This document shows positions 1 to 6,697 of a stretch of 8,911 nt of DNA, piece after piece. The notes beneath the pieces are model-generated. The model saw only the letters and a program-made list of their open reading frames with translations, did no database searches and had not been told where the DNA came from. The first letter of the stretch is position 1, and each line of letters begins with the position of its first letter. This DNA is from Deltaproteobacteria bacterium. GTDB taxonomy: Bacteria; Desulfobacterota; SM23-61. Made by a program: the position numbers and the translations under genes. The stretch lies in assembly GCA_029857975.1 (NCBI GenBank), contig JAOUFX010000072.1, forward strand, positions 1-8,911, written 5' to 3'.

Positions 1-1
1 G

Positions 2-1057
2 GGGAAGATGCTCAAAGGTGAGGATATCAAAATTGGGGAGATGGCGGTCCAGACTGTTCAGACGGACACTTCCTGGGCCGAAATCACCAAGGAAGAGCCA
101 GGAGCAAAGATCGCGCCAGGAAACCTGGCCCGATCCACTGGATTGGAAGTTGCTGCTGCGGCCCCCGTGGTATCTGCCCCACCCACCCCTTCCAGGCCTG
201 CCCCCGTGGCAATGAAGATGTGGGCCGGCAAGGGACGCGCGGAGAAGATCGTGGCGGACTGGAACGGCGACGGACTTTATGACCTGGTCCTTGGGGACCA
301 GGATGGCTTCGTGACCGTGTACCTCAATCAGGGGACAAACGATTCTCCCAGGTATGCTGTGGGGATGAAGCTGAGAGGCGGAGGAAAAGAAATCAAAGTA
401 AAAAGCCCTTCGGCCCCCTACCTGGTCGATTGGAACGAAGATGGGAAGATTGACCTTCTGGTTGGAAATGGCGGTGGATACCTACACCTTTTTCTAAACG
501 CCGGCGCAGTGGATTCTGTAGATTTCGCCCCTGGGGTCATGGTGAAGGCGGCAGGGAAAGACTTGGATGTGGGTAGCGATGCGTCCCCTTGCGTGGTCGA
601 TTGGAATGAAGATGGAAAAAAGGATCTCGTCATGGGTAAGGGAAATGGGGAAATTTATATCTTCCTCAATGAAGGATCTGACCAGCAGCCGGTTTTCGGA
701 AAACCGATCCAGCTCAACGGAGGGAGTTTAGACGTAGGTTCTAACTCCTCTCCCGATGTAATAGACTGGAATGGAGATGGTAAGAAGGATTTGATTATTG
801 GCAACGATGATGGGGAAATTTTTGTTTTTCTCAACAAGGGGACGAATGAAGACCCCCAATATGACAACAAAGGGGAAAAGCTGCCCTTAAAGTTTGGGGA
901 GGATATTTCCCCTCGAGTGATCGGTTGGAACCGACCAGGGGCCAACGACCTGGTGGTCGCCGACCGGAATGGAGAAGTCACGCTCTGCGTGAATAACGGG
1001 ACTCCGCAATCTCCTGCTTTTTCGGAGAAAAAAGTTTTGCGGACCGGGAAACGCTAA
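2..1057 (+). CDS. FG-GAP/VCBS repeat protein, probably 5'-partial
   Basis: The frame is open to the left window edge. The first ATG (position 8) has no properly spaced ribosome site and no signal peptide follows it, so the true start probably lies upstream. Numbering from that ATG (349 codons), residues 1-45 are a charged stretch faintly like the end of a FlgT/CsgG-type domain (weak inference). Residues 46-68 are an Ala/Pro-rich linker. Five tandem repeats of 53-57 residues follow, starting near residues 84, 141, 198, 253 and 306. Each has the pattern DWNxDGxxDLxxG, then an aromatic/hydrophobic strand and LNxG. The Asp/Asn-rich loop resembles the calcium-binding loops of FG-GAP/VCBS beta-propeller blades. 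The fifth copy (GWNRPGANDL) has lost two Asp ligands. Such proteins are normally secreted or surface-bound and mediate binding. No specific partner can be named. Confidence 0.8.
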   Translation, partial: GKMLKGEDIKIGEMAVQTVQTDTSWAEITKEEPGAKIAPGNLARSTGLEVAAAAPVVSAPPTPSRPAPVAMKMWAGKGRAEKIVADWNGDGLYDLVLGDQDGFVTVYLNQGTNDSPRYAVGMKLRGGGKEIKVKSPSAPYLVDWNEDGKIDLLVGNGGGYLHLFLNAGAVDSVDFAPGVMVKAAGKDLDVGSDASPCVVDWNEDGKKDLVMGKGNGEIYIFLNEGSDQQPVFGKPIQLNGGSLDVGSNSSPDVIDWNGDGKKDLIIGNDDGEIFVFLNKGTNEDPQYDNKGEKLPLKFGEDISPRVIGWNRPGANDLVVADRNGEVTLCVNNGTPQSPAFSEKKVLRTGKR

Positions 1058-1061
1058 GGAG

Positions 1062-1223
1062 ATGAACCATGTCGGGTTCACCGCCCGCCTGGTGTCGATC
1101 AAAACCGGCCTCGTAGTGTGGTCGATTTCCCAAACTGGCGGGCGAATCTTCAGGCCTTTGGGCCAGGTAGCCGAGGAAACGGTTCGACTCGCCGTGGAAG
1201 AATTGCAGTCCAAGATTCGTTAA
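1062..1223 (+). pseudogene. 53-codon fragment resembling the C-terminus of a CsgG-like lipoprotein
   Basis: The small frame opens 4 nt after the FG-GAP stop codon. Its product begins MNHVGFTARLVSIKTGLVVW and ends in an amphipathic helix rich in Glu, Val and Leu. The segment ARLVSIKTGLVVWS matches the pattern xRLVDxxTGEVLWS near the C-terminus of CsgG/GNA1162-type outer-membrane lipoproteins, where a similar closing helix follows. The N-terminal lipoprotein signal and the main CsgG fold are missing. AAGGAG (1056-1061) directly abuts this ATG. It is better spaced for the ATG at 1069, but that frame stops after 15 codons. I read this as a decayed or truncated gene. It could instead be a tiny expressed peptide, or the displaced end of the gene upstream. 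Confidence 0.45.
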
Positions 1224-1231
1224 AGGCAATC

Positions 1232-2566
1232 TTAAGAACTAACCCGAGCCTCAAAATCCGGCCGGAATTCCTGCCGGATTTTTTGCGCATCCCGTTCCAT
1301 CTTCCGTACCCCCTTCATGAAGCCAAAATTCAAGGCCAAATAAAGACTGAAATGCTGAAAGGAGAACGGGCGGCGTTGCCAGAAAGAACGCCAGTTGTAA
1401 GTCTGGTGGTAAGCCCAAAAGATCTTATCCTGCAATTCCTCCGGGGTAAAATGCCGGGGGCGGAAAACGATGTGCTGCCGGTCGTACCTTCGCCAATCCT
1501 GGTGGAGGATCCGTCCCTCCTGCTGCAAATCCGCGTATAGCTTGGTACCCGGGAACGGGGTCAGGTGGCAATAGTTCACTCCGGTAAGTCGATTCTGCTT
1601 GACAAACTGCACCGTGGATTGAATGCCTTCCGCCGTGTCGTCATCGAACCCAAAGATAAAGGAGCCTTGAATGTGGATGGAGCGGGCGTGAATCCTGCGA
1701 ATGGCCTCTTCGTATTTACGCCCAAGGTTGGACCGCTTGCCGATGGAGCGCAGGACCGCGGGGGAAATAGATTCAAAGCCGATCAGCAAGCCGATGCAGC
1801 CGCTGCGGGTAGCCAGATCCAAGAGTTCTTGGTTTTCGGAGATGGATATGGAACATTGGCCGACCCACTTCTTTTTCAGAGGAATCATTGCGGCAAAAAG
1901 CTCTTTGGCCGTATCAGGGTCTCCGGCGATGTTATCGTCCACGAAGATAAATAATTTCCGGGGCAAGGCTTTGACCTCTGCTATGACTTGAGGAATAGGC
2001 CGGGATCGGTGAGATCTGCCAAAATAGGAACTGACCGAGCAGAATGAACAAGCCATGGGACAACCCCGGGAGACCTGAACGGTCTGGGGGATAAAATACC
2101 GGTTGGCTCGGAGGAGGTCCCACCTGGGGGTGGGCAGGGTTTCCAAGGAAACGGGGGCCGATTGCTTATAAATTCTTTCCAGGCGACCTTGGGCGGCTTC
2201 TTTCAATACCTGGGGCCAAAGGTTCTCGGCTTCTCCGACGACCACGGCGTCACAATGCTGCAAAGCTTCTTGGGGAAGGCTGGAGGGATGAACTCCTCCC
2301 ATTACGACCGGAATCCCGCGGGAGCGAAAGTGATCGGCCAGGGCGTAGGCCCGGGAAACGTTGGCGGTCATGGCCGACAGGCCCACTAAGTCCGCATCCA
2401 ACTTGAGGTCCACGTCCTCTACAGCCTCGTCAATCAACCGAACGTCTGCTTCCGGCGGGGTGAGGGAGGCTAAAACCGGCAGAGCCATGGGGGGCATGGT
2501 AAAAGCGGCTCGCCTTTTGCGCCAGAGGTAAGAAGTCGCTGCCGGCGCGATTAAAAACACACGCAT
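1232..2566 (-). CDS. B12-binding domain radical SAM protein
   Basis: A 444-residue protein of two-domain plan. Residues 1-130 form a Rossmann-like cobalamin-binding domain, with the typical segments MGGVHP (89-94) and VVVGEAE (108-114). No DxHxxG motif is seen, as in many base-off members. The radical SAM core begins with RGCPMACSFC, whose Cys169, Cys173 and Cys176 form the CxxxCxxC site for the 4Fe-4S cluster. Further core marks are FVDDN (208-212), IGFES (262-266) and LTPFPGTKLY (335-344). The C-terminal part with dW..YD and Y.W spacing resembles the DUF4070-containing group that includes the hopanoid C-2 methylase HpnP, but the substrate cannot be read from this. Such enzymes catalyse radical methylation or C-C bond chemistry. 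The ATG at 2566 is preceded by AGGGGA at 6-nt spacing. It is convergent with the left unit and divergent from the acyltransferase gene, and is a paralogue of the radical SAM gene at 8174. Confidence 0.9.
   Translation of the reverse strand: MRVFLIAPAATSYLWRKRRAAFTMPPMALPVLASLTPPEADVRLIDEAVEDVDLKLDADLVGLSAMTANVSRAYALADHFRSRGIPVVMGGVHPSSLPQEALQHCDAVVVGEAENLWPQVLKEAAQGRLERIYKQSAPVSLETLPTPRWDLLRANRYFIPQTVQVSRGCPMACSFCSVSSYFGRSHRSRPIPQVIAEVKALPRKLFIFVDDNIAGDPDTAKELFAAMIPLKKKWVGQCSISISENQELLDLATRSGCIGLLIGFESISPAVLRSIGKRSNLGRKYEEAIRRIHARSIHIQGSFIFGFDDDTAEGIQSTVQFVKQNRLTGVNYCHLTPFPGTKLYADLQQEGRILHQDWRRYDRQHIVFRPRHFTPEELQDKIFWAYHQTYNWRSFWQRRPFSFQHFSLYLALNFGFMKGVRKMERDAQKIRQEFRPDFEARVSS
1253..1284 (+). 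terminator. Intrinsic terminator for the left + strand unit
   Basis: A perfect 10-bp stem, AAAATCCGGC (1253-1262) with GCCGGATTTT (1273-1282), encloses a 10-nt loop and runs into six T residues (1279-1284). This is a textbook rho-independent terminator on the + strand, 30 nt after the small frame ending at 1223. It lies inside the last codons of the convergent radical SAM gene, so those codons also serve as terminator DNA. On the - strand only four T residues follow the stem, so it may work weakly in that direction too. Confidence 0.7.
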
Positions 2567-2605
2567 TCACATTCCCCTAAGCTTTGAGCTTAAGAGCAAG
2601 CCCAG

Positions 2606-2633
2606 AGTATATATAATAGTTTTTTGCTGCGAA
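2606..2633 (-). promoter_or_regulatory. Candidate sigma70 promoter for the - strand radical SAM gene
   Basis: Read on the - strand, TTCGCA (2633-2628) lies 16 nt from TATACT (2611-2606), which matches the -10 consensus at five of six positions. The -35 match is four of six. The predicted leader is about 33 nt and contains a perfect inverted repeat, TAAGCT/AGCTTA (2578-2592). The region is AT-rich, so chance matches are possible. Confidence 0.35.
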
Positions 2634-2682
2634 AAAAAATATGAAAAAGCTATTCAAGAATTATGAATCCGGAGGTAAGGTT

Positions 2683-2716
2683 CTGTCAAGGGTGAATCCC
2701 GTATTTTCCTTGACAG
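2683..2716. repeat. 9-bp perfect inverted repeat in the divergent promoter region
   Basis: CTGTCAAGG (2683-2691) and CCTTGACAG (2708-2716) are exact reverse complements separated by 16 nt. The right arm contains the TTGACA box of the promoter driving the + strand unit. It could be an operator bound by a dimeric regulator with half-sites about 25 bp apart (centre to centre), or a dispersed hairpin repeat. Its symmetry and position are directly visible; its function is inference. Confidence 0.55.
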
Positions 2717-2739
2717 GGGCGAATCATTAAAAGTAATAT
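2710..2739 (+). promoter_or_regulatory. Candidate sigma70 promoter for the acyltransferase gene
   Basis: A consensus TTGACA (2710-2715) is followed after 18 nt by TAATAT (2734-2739, four of six matches). Transcription would begin near 2746, only a few bases before the ATG at 2750, and no ribosome-binding purine tract is visible there. Either the message is nearly leaderless or another promoter is used. The -35 box lies within the right arm of the inverted repeat at 2683-2716, so a protein bound there should block RNA polymerase. Confidence 0.4.
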
Positions 2740-2749
2740 TTTTGCCATC

Positions 2750-3649
2750 ATGTCGAATAAACGACTTCTTTTCCGCCTTGGCCTTTTCTACCTAAATCTG
2801 ATTGGTTTTTTTAGCCACCTCTTCCCCCGCAGGTTTATGCTCTGGCTGGCTATCCTGGTGGGTAGTTTCTATTGGGCGGTCATGAAAAGAGACCGGGAGA
2901 TGGTTAACCGGAACCTGAGCCAGATTTTGGAAAACCCCGCTGACCGAAGAAAAACGGTGCGGCGTACTTTTGTTCATTACGCGAAGTATCTAGTTGACTA
3001 TACGCAGATGGACCTTTTACGGAAAAAAAACTTTTCCTCTCTGGTTTACGAGTTTCAAGGGAAGGAGCATATTGATCAATCCCTGGCCAGGGGGCAAGGA
3101 ACGATTATTCTTACCGCCCATCTGGGGAACTGGGAAATGGGGGGTGTCTTTCTGACATTATTGGGGTATGACCTAAACGTTATTACGGCCCCGGATGTGG
3201 CGGTTCGACTCCAAAATTACCGCACCCGACTCCGCCAAGGACAGAAGATCAAGGTTATTACCCTGAACGATACCCTATCCTCTTCGCTTGCTGTTCTCAA
3301 GGCACTCAAGGTCAATGAACTCGTAGCTCTTCTGGGAGACCGGGAATTGCTCGGCAAGGGAATCGCAGTGAATTTTTTCGGGCAGAGGGTATATTTTCCG
3401 GTTGGCCCGGCGCTTTTGGCTCACCTCTCGGAAGCGCCTCTTATTCCCACATTCGTTCTTATGGGTAAAGATAGTAAATACCTATGCCTGGCCGAACCTC
3501 CGCTTCCCCTGCAGAGAACCGGGAACCGGGACGAAGATTTGGCCGTGAATGCTCAACACATCGCCGACGTCATGGAGAAATTTATTCGCTCCTATCCCGA
3601 TCAATGGTTTACGTTCTACGATTACTTCGCCCGACATCGGGTTCCATAA
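2750..3649 (+). CDS. LpxL/HtrB-type lysophospholipid acyltransferase
   Basis: A 299-residue protein, the usual length for the lipid A late-acyltransferase family (LpxL/LpxM/HtrB). Residues 8-45 are strongly hydrophobic and should anchor it to the inner membrane. The catalytic HxxxxE motif is intact as HLGNWE (His124, Glu129). The family segment GDRELLGKGIAVNFFGQ (196-212) is followed by FPVGPALLAHL. The family moves an acyl chain from acyl carrier protein to a lipid A precursor or a related lipid. Here the ketosynthase pair and LolA-like carrier in the same transcription direction suggest that it loads a specialised acyl chain, as the LpxL-like acyltransferases of aryl-polyene clusters are proposed to do. 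A housekeeping role in lipid A acylation cannot be excluded. It is the first gene after the divergent promoter region. No clear Shine-Dalgarno sequence precedes the ATG, and no better start is seen. Confidence 0.88.
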   Translation: MSNKRLLFRLGLFYLNLIGFFSHLFPRRFMLWLAILVGSFYWAVMKRDREMVNRNLSQILENPADRRKTVRRTFVHYAKYLVDYTQMDLLRKKNFSSLVYEFQGKEHIDQSLARGQGTIILTAHLGNWEMGGVFLTLLGYDLNVITAPDVAVRLQNYRTRLRQGQKIKVITLNDTLSSSLAVLKALKVNELVALLGDRELLGKGIAVNFFGQRVYFPVGPALLAHLSEAPLIPTFVLMGKDSKYLCLAEPPLPLQRTGNRDEDLAVNAQHIADVMEKFIRSYPDQWFTFYDYFARHRVP

Positions 3650-3675
3650 TTTTATTGTATAGGAATTTCCTTTTT

Positions 3676-3754
3676 GAACACGGATGTACACAGATTATCA
3701 GGATAAGCTTAAAAGAAAATAATTATCCGTCGTTATCTGGGTAAATCTGCGTCC
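3676..3754. repeat. Dispersed imperfect palindrome, copy A
   Basis: The left half ACACGGATGTACACAGATT (from 3679) and the right half around TTATCTGGGTAAATCTGCG with final TCC (3733-3754) are imperfect reverse complements, converging on GGATAA (3701-3706) and TTATCC (3723-3728). The right half differs from that of copy C (8142-8164) at only two of 22 positions. The element fills nearly all of the space between the acyltransferase stop and the deacetylase start, ending 10 nt before that ATG. Confidence 0.75.
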
Positions 3755-3764
3755 TATTAAATTT

Positions 3765-4475
3765 ATGATTCTCTGGATTGCCTCGATTGCTGGATTTGCT
3801 CTCTTTGCCTTAAACGAGATCGCCAACCCCCGAGGGGCGCTTTTAGGAAAAGTGCTCTGGAAAGGAAATCGACGGGGAATCGCTCTGACCTTTGACGATG
3901 GGCCCCATCCTTTGTATACCCCCCGCGTTTTAGGAATCCTGGACCGCTTTCGAGCTAAAGCCACGTTTTTCGTCATCGGAAGATATTTGAAAGAGCATGG
4001 GGCGCTGGCCGCGGAGGCTTCCCAAAGGGGACACGTGATCGGAAACCATTCCTTAAACCACCTGCGCATGATGAATTTTCTCTCGGGGCAGAAACTCCGT
4101 CAGGAGATCCTGGAATGTCAGAGGGAAGCGGAAAAATGGGTCGGCTACAGACCCCGTTTTTACCGGCAGCCGGCGGGTTTCCGTAATCCCAATATTTTTG
4201 GTATTCTGAAAGAGCTGGGAATGTCCATGGTGGGCTGGCAGGTTCGGGCCTTCGATACCCAACGCCAAGACCCCCTGGCCATTTCCCGGAGGATTTTGAA
4301 AAAAGCCGATCCCGGAGGAGTTATTCTTCTGCACGATGGTTCCGATTCCGTCCTCAACCAAGACCGGACGGCGACTCTTAAGGCTTTACCTGAAATTCTT
4401 CGTGTTTTCCGCGACCGAGGAATGGAATTTCTTACCCTGGAGGAACTTTTCGGGATGAGCAAGGATATAAAATAG
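3765..4475 (+). CDS. Polysaccharide deacetylase (NodB/CE4 family), membrane-anchored
   Basis: A 236-residue protein starting with a hydrophobic segment (residues 1-20) that should act as an uncleaved anchor or export signal. The NodB motifs are complete and in order: TFDDGPHP (Asp44 base, Asp45 metal ligand), HSLNH (metal ligands His95 and His99), RQPAGFR (134-140) and ILLHDG (His190). CE4 enzymes use a divalent metal to remove N-acetyl, or sometimes other acyl, groups from sugars such as GlcNAc. The intact metal triad and catalytic Asp/His argue that it is active. In this setting it may deacetylate a sugar head group of an envelope lipid rather than chitin or peptidoglycan, but that rests only on its neighbours. 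The ATG sits 10 nt after repeat copy A and has no evident Shine-Dalgarno sequence. The next gene follows after 28 nt. Confidence 0.9.
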   Translation: MILWIASIAGFALFALNEIANPRGALLGKVLWKGNRRGIALTFDDGPHPLYTPRVLGILDRFRAKATFFVIGRYLKEHGALAAEASQRGHVIGNHSLNHLRMMNFLSGQKLRQEILECQREAEKWVGYRPRFYRQPAGFRNPNIFGILKELGMSMVGWQVRAFDTQRQDPLAISRRILKKADPGGVILLHDGSDSVLNQDRTATLKALPEILRVFRDRGMEFLTLEELFGMSKDIK

Positions 4476-4495
4476 GTGATAAGCGATTGGGAAAG

Positions 4496-4518
4496 GGTAA
4501 GAGGTGAGAGGTAAGAGG
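4496..4518 (+). repeat. Short direct repeat spanning the GTG start of the carrier gene
   Basis: GGTAAGAGG occurs at 4496-4504 and again at 4510-4518, within a purine-rich run. The GTG start at 4504 overlaps the first copy. The purine tract may supply ribosome binding, for the GTG or for an alternative TTG start at 4522. It may also be the end of another low-complexity intergenic repeat. Confidence 0.5.
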
Positions 4519-5187
4519 ATTTTGGTTTTTGCGGCAATCGCCCTTTTATCAACAGGCCTATTTTCACCGGCCTGCGGCCAGGATGTCCAAGAACTCATCC
4601 GGGGCATTGATGAACAACAGCGGAAAATCGAAACTATCACCGCCCTTTTTGTCCAGAAAAAGGAGACCTCGCTCGTAAAGACGCCCTTACTCTCCTCGGG
4701 TTTAGTGAGATTCAAACGCCCGGACCTGATCCATTGGAATTATGCGGAGCCGGAACCAATGGAAGTGGCTATCTCCGGGAAGGGCATCTGGATCTATCAT
4801 CCCGGCAGCCTGCAGGCTGAGAAATATTATTTAGGACGGAATAAGAGAATGACTCAATCCCTGGAACCGCTCCTGGCGATTTTCCAAAAAACTTTTCAAC
4901 AACTTTCCGACGAATACGCCATTATTTACGGCGGATTGGAGGCCGAGCACATCCATCATTTTGGTTTGCACCCCAGAGATGAGAAAGTCCGGAAGTTCTT
5001 GTCCAGGGTGGATTTGTGGATTGACAAAACCTCCGGTGCCATCATAAGATTCAAAATGGTCGAAGCCAATGGGGATCGCCTGAACTTGGAATTTAAAAAC
5101 CTCCAGATCAACCCCTCCCTCACCGATGACGACCTGAAGATAAAAATTCCTCCCTCTGTAAGGGTATTGGAACAGAGTACGCCATGA
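4504..5187 (+). CDS. LolA-like outer-membrane lipoprotein carrier protein
   Basis: A 227-residue exported protein. The N-terminus MRGKR plus a hydrophobic core (residues 6-20) is a signal peptide, with cleavage near SPAC/GQD. Cys24 might be lipidated, but SPAC is a poor lipobox. The mature part follows the LolA plan: a helix ending in a TALFVQKKE segment (46-54), SSGLVRFKRPDLIHWNY (64-80), then an SGKGIWIYHP-type strand (91-100), all hallmarks of the LolA half-barrel. LolA shuttles lipoproteins across the periplasm. Divergent homologues sit in aryl-polyene-type clusters and are thought to carry the lipid product instead. The start is GTG; no ATG lies near the signal peptide. The stop overlaps the ketosynthase start by 4 nt (ATGA), which predicts translational coupling and a shared role. 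General-housekeeping LolA is the less likely alternative. Confidence 0.82.
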   Translation: MRGKRILVFAAIALLSTGLFSPACGQDVQELIRGIDEQQRKIETITALFVQKKETSLVKTPLLSSGLVRFKRPDLIHWNYAEPEPMEVAISGKGIWIYHPGSLQAEKYYLGRNKRMTQSLEPLLAIFQKTFQQLSDEYAIIYGGLEAEHIHHFGLHPRDEKVRKFLSRVDLWIDKTSGAIIRFKMVEANGDRLNLEFKNLQINPSLTDDDLKIKIPPSVRVLEQSTP

Positions 5188-6407
5188 ATTTTTATCATGC
5201 CGTAGTAACTGGGCTCGGGATCATTACCGCCATTGGCCATGAAGTACCCTCTTTTTGGCAGAACCTTTTAGAAGGAGTTTGCGGGATAGATAAAATCACT
5301 CTCTTTGATGCCTCCCGGTACCGATCGCAAAAGGCCGCCGAGGTAAAAGGGTTTAACCCTGGCCGATACTTTTCCAACCGGCGTCTCCAGCGTATGTCGC
5401 GTTGCGACCAGCTGGGGCTCAAAGCCGCGGCAGAGGCCATCTCCGACTCTCAATGGGACTGGAAGAACGCCGACCGGAACCGCATCGGCATATTCATCGG
5501 CGGCGGGGCGGGCGGAATTTTTTCAGCTGAAAAGTACCGCAGGGAGATGCTCCAGAAGGGATGGCACCGGGCCCGACCTTCCCTTCTACTTCCTTTTGCC
5601 ACTTGTGCCCTCACTGACGCCCTCGCCGAAAAATACGACCTTCAGGGCCCCCGAGCCACCATTGCCACAGCTTGTTCCTCATCGGCTACCGCCATTGGCT
5701 ATGCCGTTAGCTTAATCCGATCCGGAGAGGTTGTGGCAGCTGTCGCGGGGGGAAGTGAATCTCTCTCCGAAGTAACCTTTGGCGGGTTTAACGCCTTACG
5801 TTCAGTGGACCCAGACCGCTGCCGCCCTTTTGACCTTAATCGTAAAGGCCTTTCCCTGGGGGAAGGCGCGGCCATCTTGGTAATCGAAGAAGCCGAACAT
5901 GCTCGAAGGAGGGGGGCGAAAATTTACGCCGAAGTTCGAGGATATGGCCTTACGGCCGACGGGCATCATATGACCGCTCCAGACCCCGAAGGAAAAGGGG
6001 CTTTGCGGGCCATGGAGGCGGCGTTAAAGGATAGCGGCATCGAGCCCAAAGAGGTAGATGCCATCAACGCCCATGGTACGGCGACTGCGGCCAACGACTT
6101 AGCCGAGACCAAAGCCATCAAAGAACTTTTTAAAGAAAGGGCGGGAAAAATCCCGGTGAGTGCGATCAAGTCGATGATCGGCCATTGCCTGGGAGCGGCG
6201 GGCGCCGTGGAAGCAGTGGCCACCGTTCTTTCTGTATATGAGGATAGAATTCCGCCGACGATCAATTATCAAACGCCGGACCCGGAGTGCGACTTAGACT
6301 ATGTACCCAACCAAGCACGCAATAAACCAGTGGCCATAGCTCTTTCGAACTCTTTTGCTTTTGGGGGGAATAACACGGCGTTGGTTTTTGGAAAATGGAA
6401 AAGCTGA
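5184..6407 (+). CDS. Beta-ketoacyl-ACP synthase (FabF/KAS II type), catalytically complete
   Basis: A 407-residue thiolase-fold condensing enzyme, about the length of FabF. The catalytic triad is intact: Cys164 in TACSSSATA, His297 in NAHGTAT and His334 in IKSMIGHCLGAAG. The C-terminal SFAFGGNNTALVF loop is also conserved. It extends an acyl chain by decarboxylative condensation with malonyl-ACP in the cytoplasm. It starts with ATG inside the last codon of the LolA-like gene, so the two are probably coupled. The next + strand gene, about 390 nt downstream, is a ketosynthase homologue without active-site residues, so this protein is the likely KS-alpha of a heterodimer. It may equally be a second fatty-acid ketosynthase acting alone. 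Confidence 0.92.
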   Translation: MNFYHAVVTGLGIITAIGHEVPSFWQNLLEGVCGIDKITLFDASRYRSQKAAEVKGFNPGRYFSNRRLQRMSRCDQLGLKAAAEAISDSQWDWKNADRNRIGIFIGGGAGGIFSAEKYRREMLQKGWHRARPSLLLPFATCALTDALAEKYDLQGPRATIATACSSSATAIGYAVSLIRSGEVVAAVAGGSESLSEVTFGGFNALRSVDPDRCRPFDLNRKGLSLGEGAAILVIEEAEHARRRGAKIYAEVRGYGLTADGHHMTAPDPEGKGALRAMEAALKDSGIEPKEVDAINAHGTATAANDLAETKAIKELFKERAGKIPVSAIKSMIGHCLGAAGAVEAVATVLSVYEDRIPPTINYQTPDPECDLDYVPNQARNKPVAIALSNSFAFGGNNTALVFGKWKS

Positions 6408-6466
6408 AAAGAAATTTTTCTGCCACAGAGAACACAGTGCGGCATAGCCGCAACCAATAATTTATT

Positions 6467-6499
6467 GGACGCAGATTAACGCAGATAAACACAGATGAA
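6467..6499 (-). repeat. Half copy of the GGACGCAGATT repeat family, copy B
   Basis: GGACGCAGATTAACGCAGAT, followed by AAACACAGATG, is the reverse complement of the right arm of copies A and C, with a few mismatches. No partner arm is found in the rest of this intergenic region, so the copy is an isolated half. It was probably cut by insertion of another repeat or lost by deletion. Confidence 0.6.
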
Positions 6500-6570
6500 A
6501 TTAAAATATGCTTAATAAAATTTTCAGAAACTGAACGTTAGTAGTACAGAGTTCACAGAGAATGATTAAC

Positions 6571-6697
6571 TAATACAAACGCAATATGTAAAGTGTCATT
6601 GCGAGGAGCGCAGCGACGAAGCAATCCCACGAAGAACGAGATTGCCGCGCCCTTCGGGCTCGCAATGACTGTAACAATATTTATTTCGTTTGTATTA
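6571..6697. repeat. Palindromic dispersed repeat with GTCATTGCGAG core
   Basis: Two nested pairs of perfect arms define it: TAATACAAACG (6571-6581) with CGTTTGTATTA (6687-6697), and GTCATTGCGAG (6595-6605) with CTCGCAATGAC (6659-6669). The DNA between them is an imperfect palindrome (AGCGCAGCGACGAAGCAATC against GATTGCCGCGCCCTTCGGGC). Very similar GTCATTGCGAGGAGCG palindromes are, from general knowledge, scattered in many bacterial genomes and give spurious peptides ending in APRND when translated. It has no coding capacity of its own and would need a transposase supplied elsewhere. Confidence 0.75.

Noticed and set aside
1118..1540. A 140-codon open frame on the + strand
   Set aside because: Most of it is antisense to the end of the radical SAM gene, its product has no recognisable motif, and it runs through the terminator at 1253-1284.
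2641..2730. A 29-codon frame (MKKLFKNYESGGKVLSRVNP...) upstream of the acyltransferase gene
   Set aside because: It has no Shine-Dalgarno sequence, and about half of it is the inverted repeat and promoter box, so the open frame is better explained as chance over regulatory or repeat DNA.
4567..4576. Lipobox for the LolA-like protein (SPAC before GQD)
   Set aside because: Pro at -2 and Ser at -3 fit the lipobox poorly, and LolA proteins are normally soluble; it is kept only as a possibility in the gene entry.
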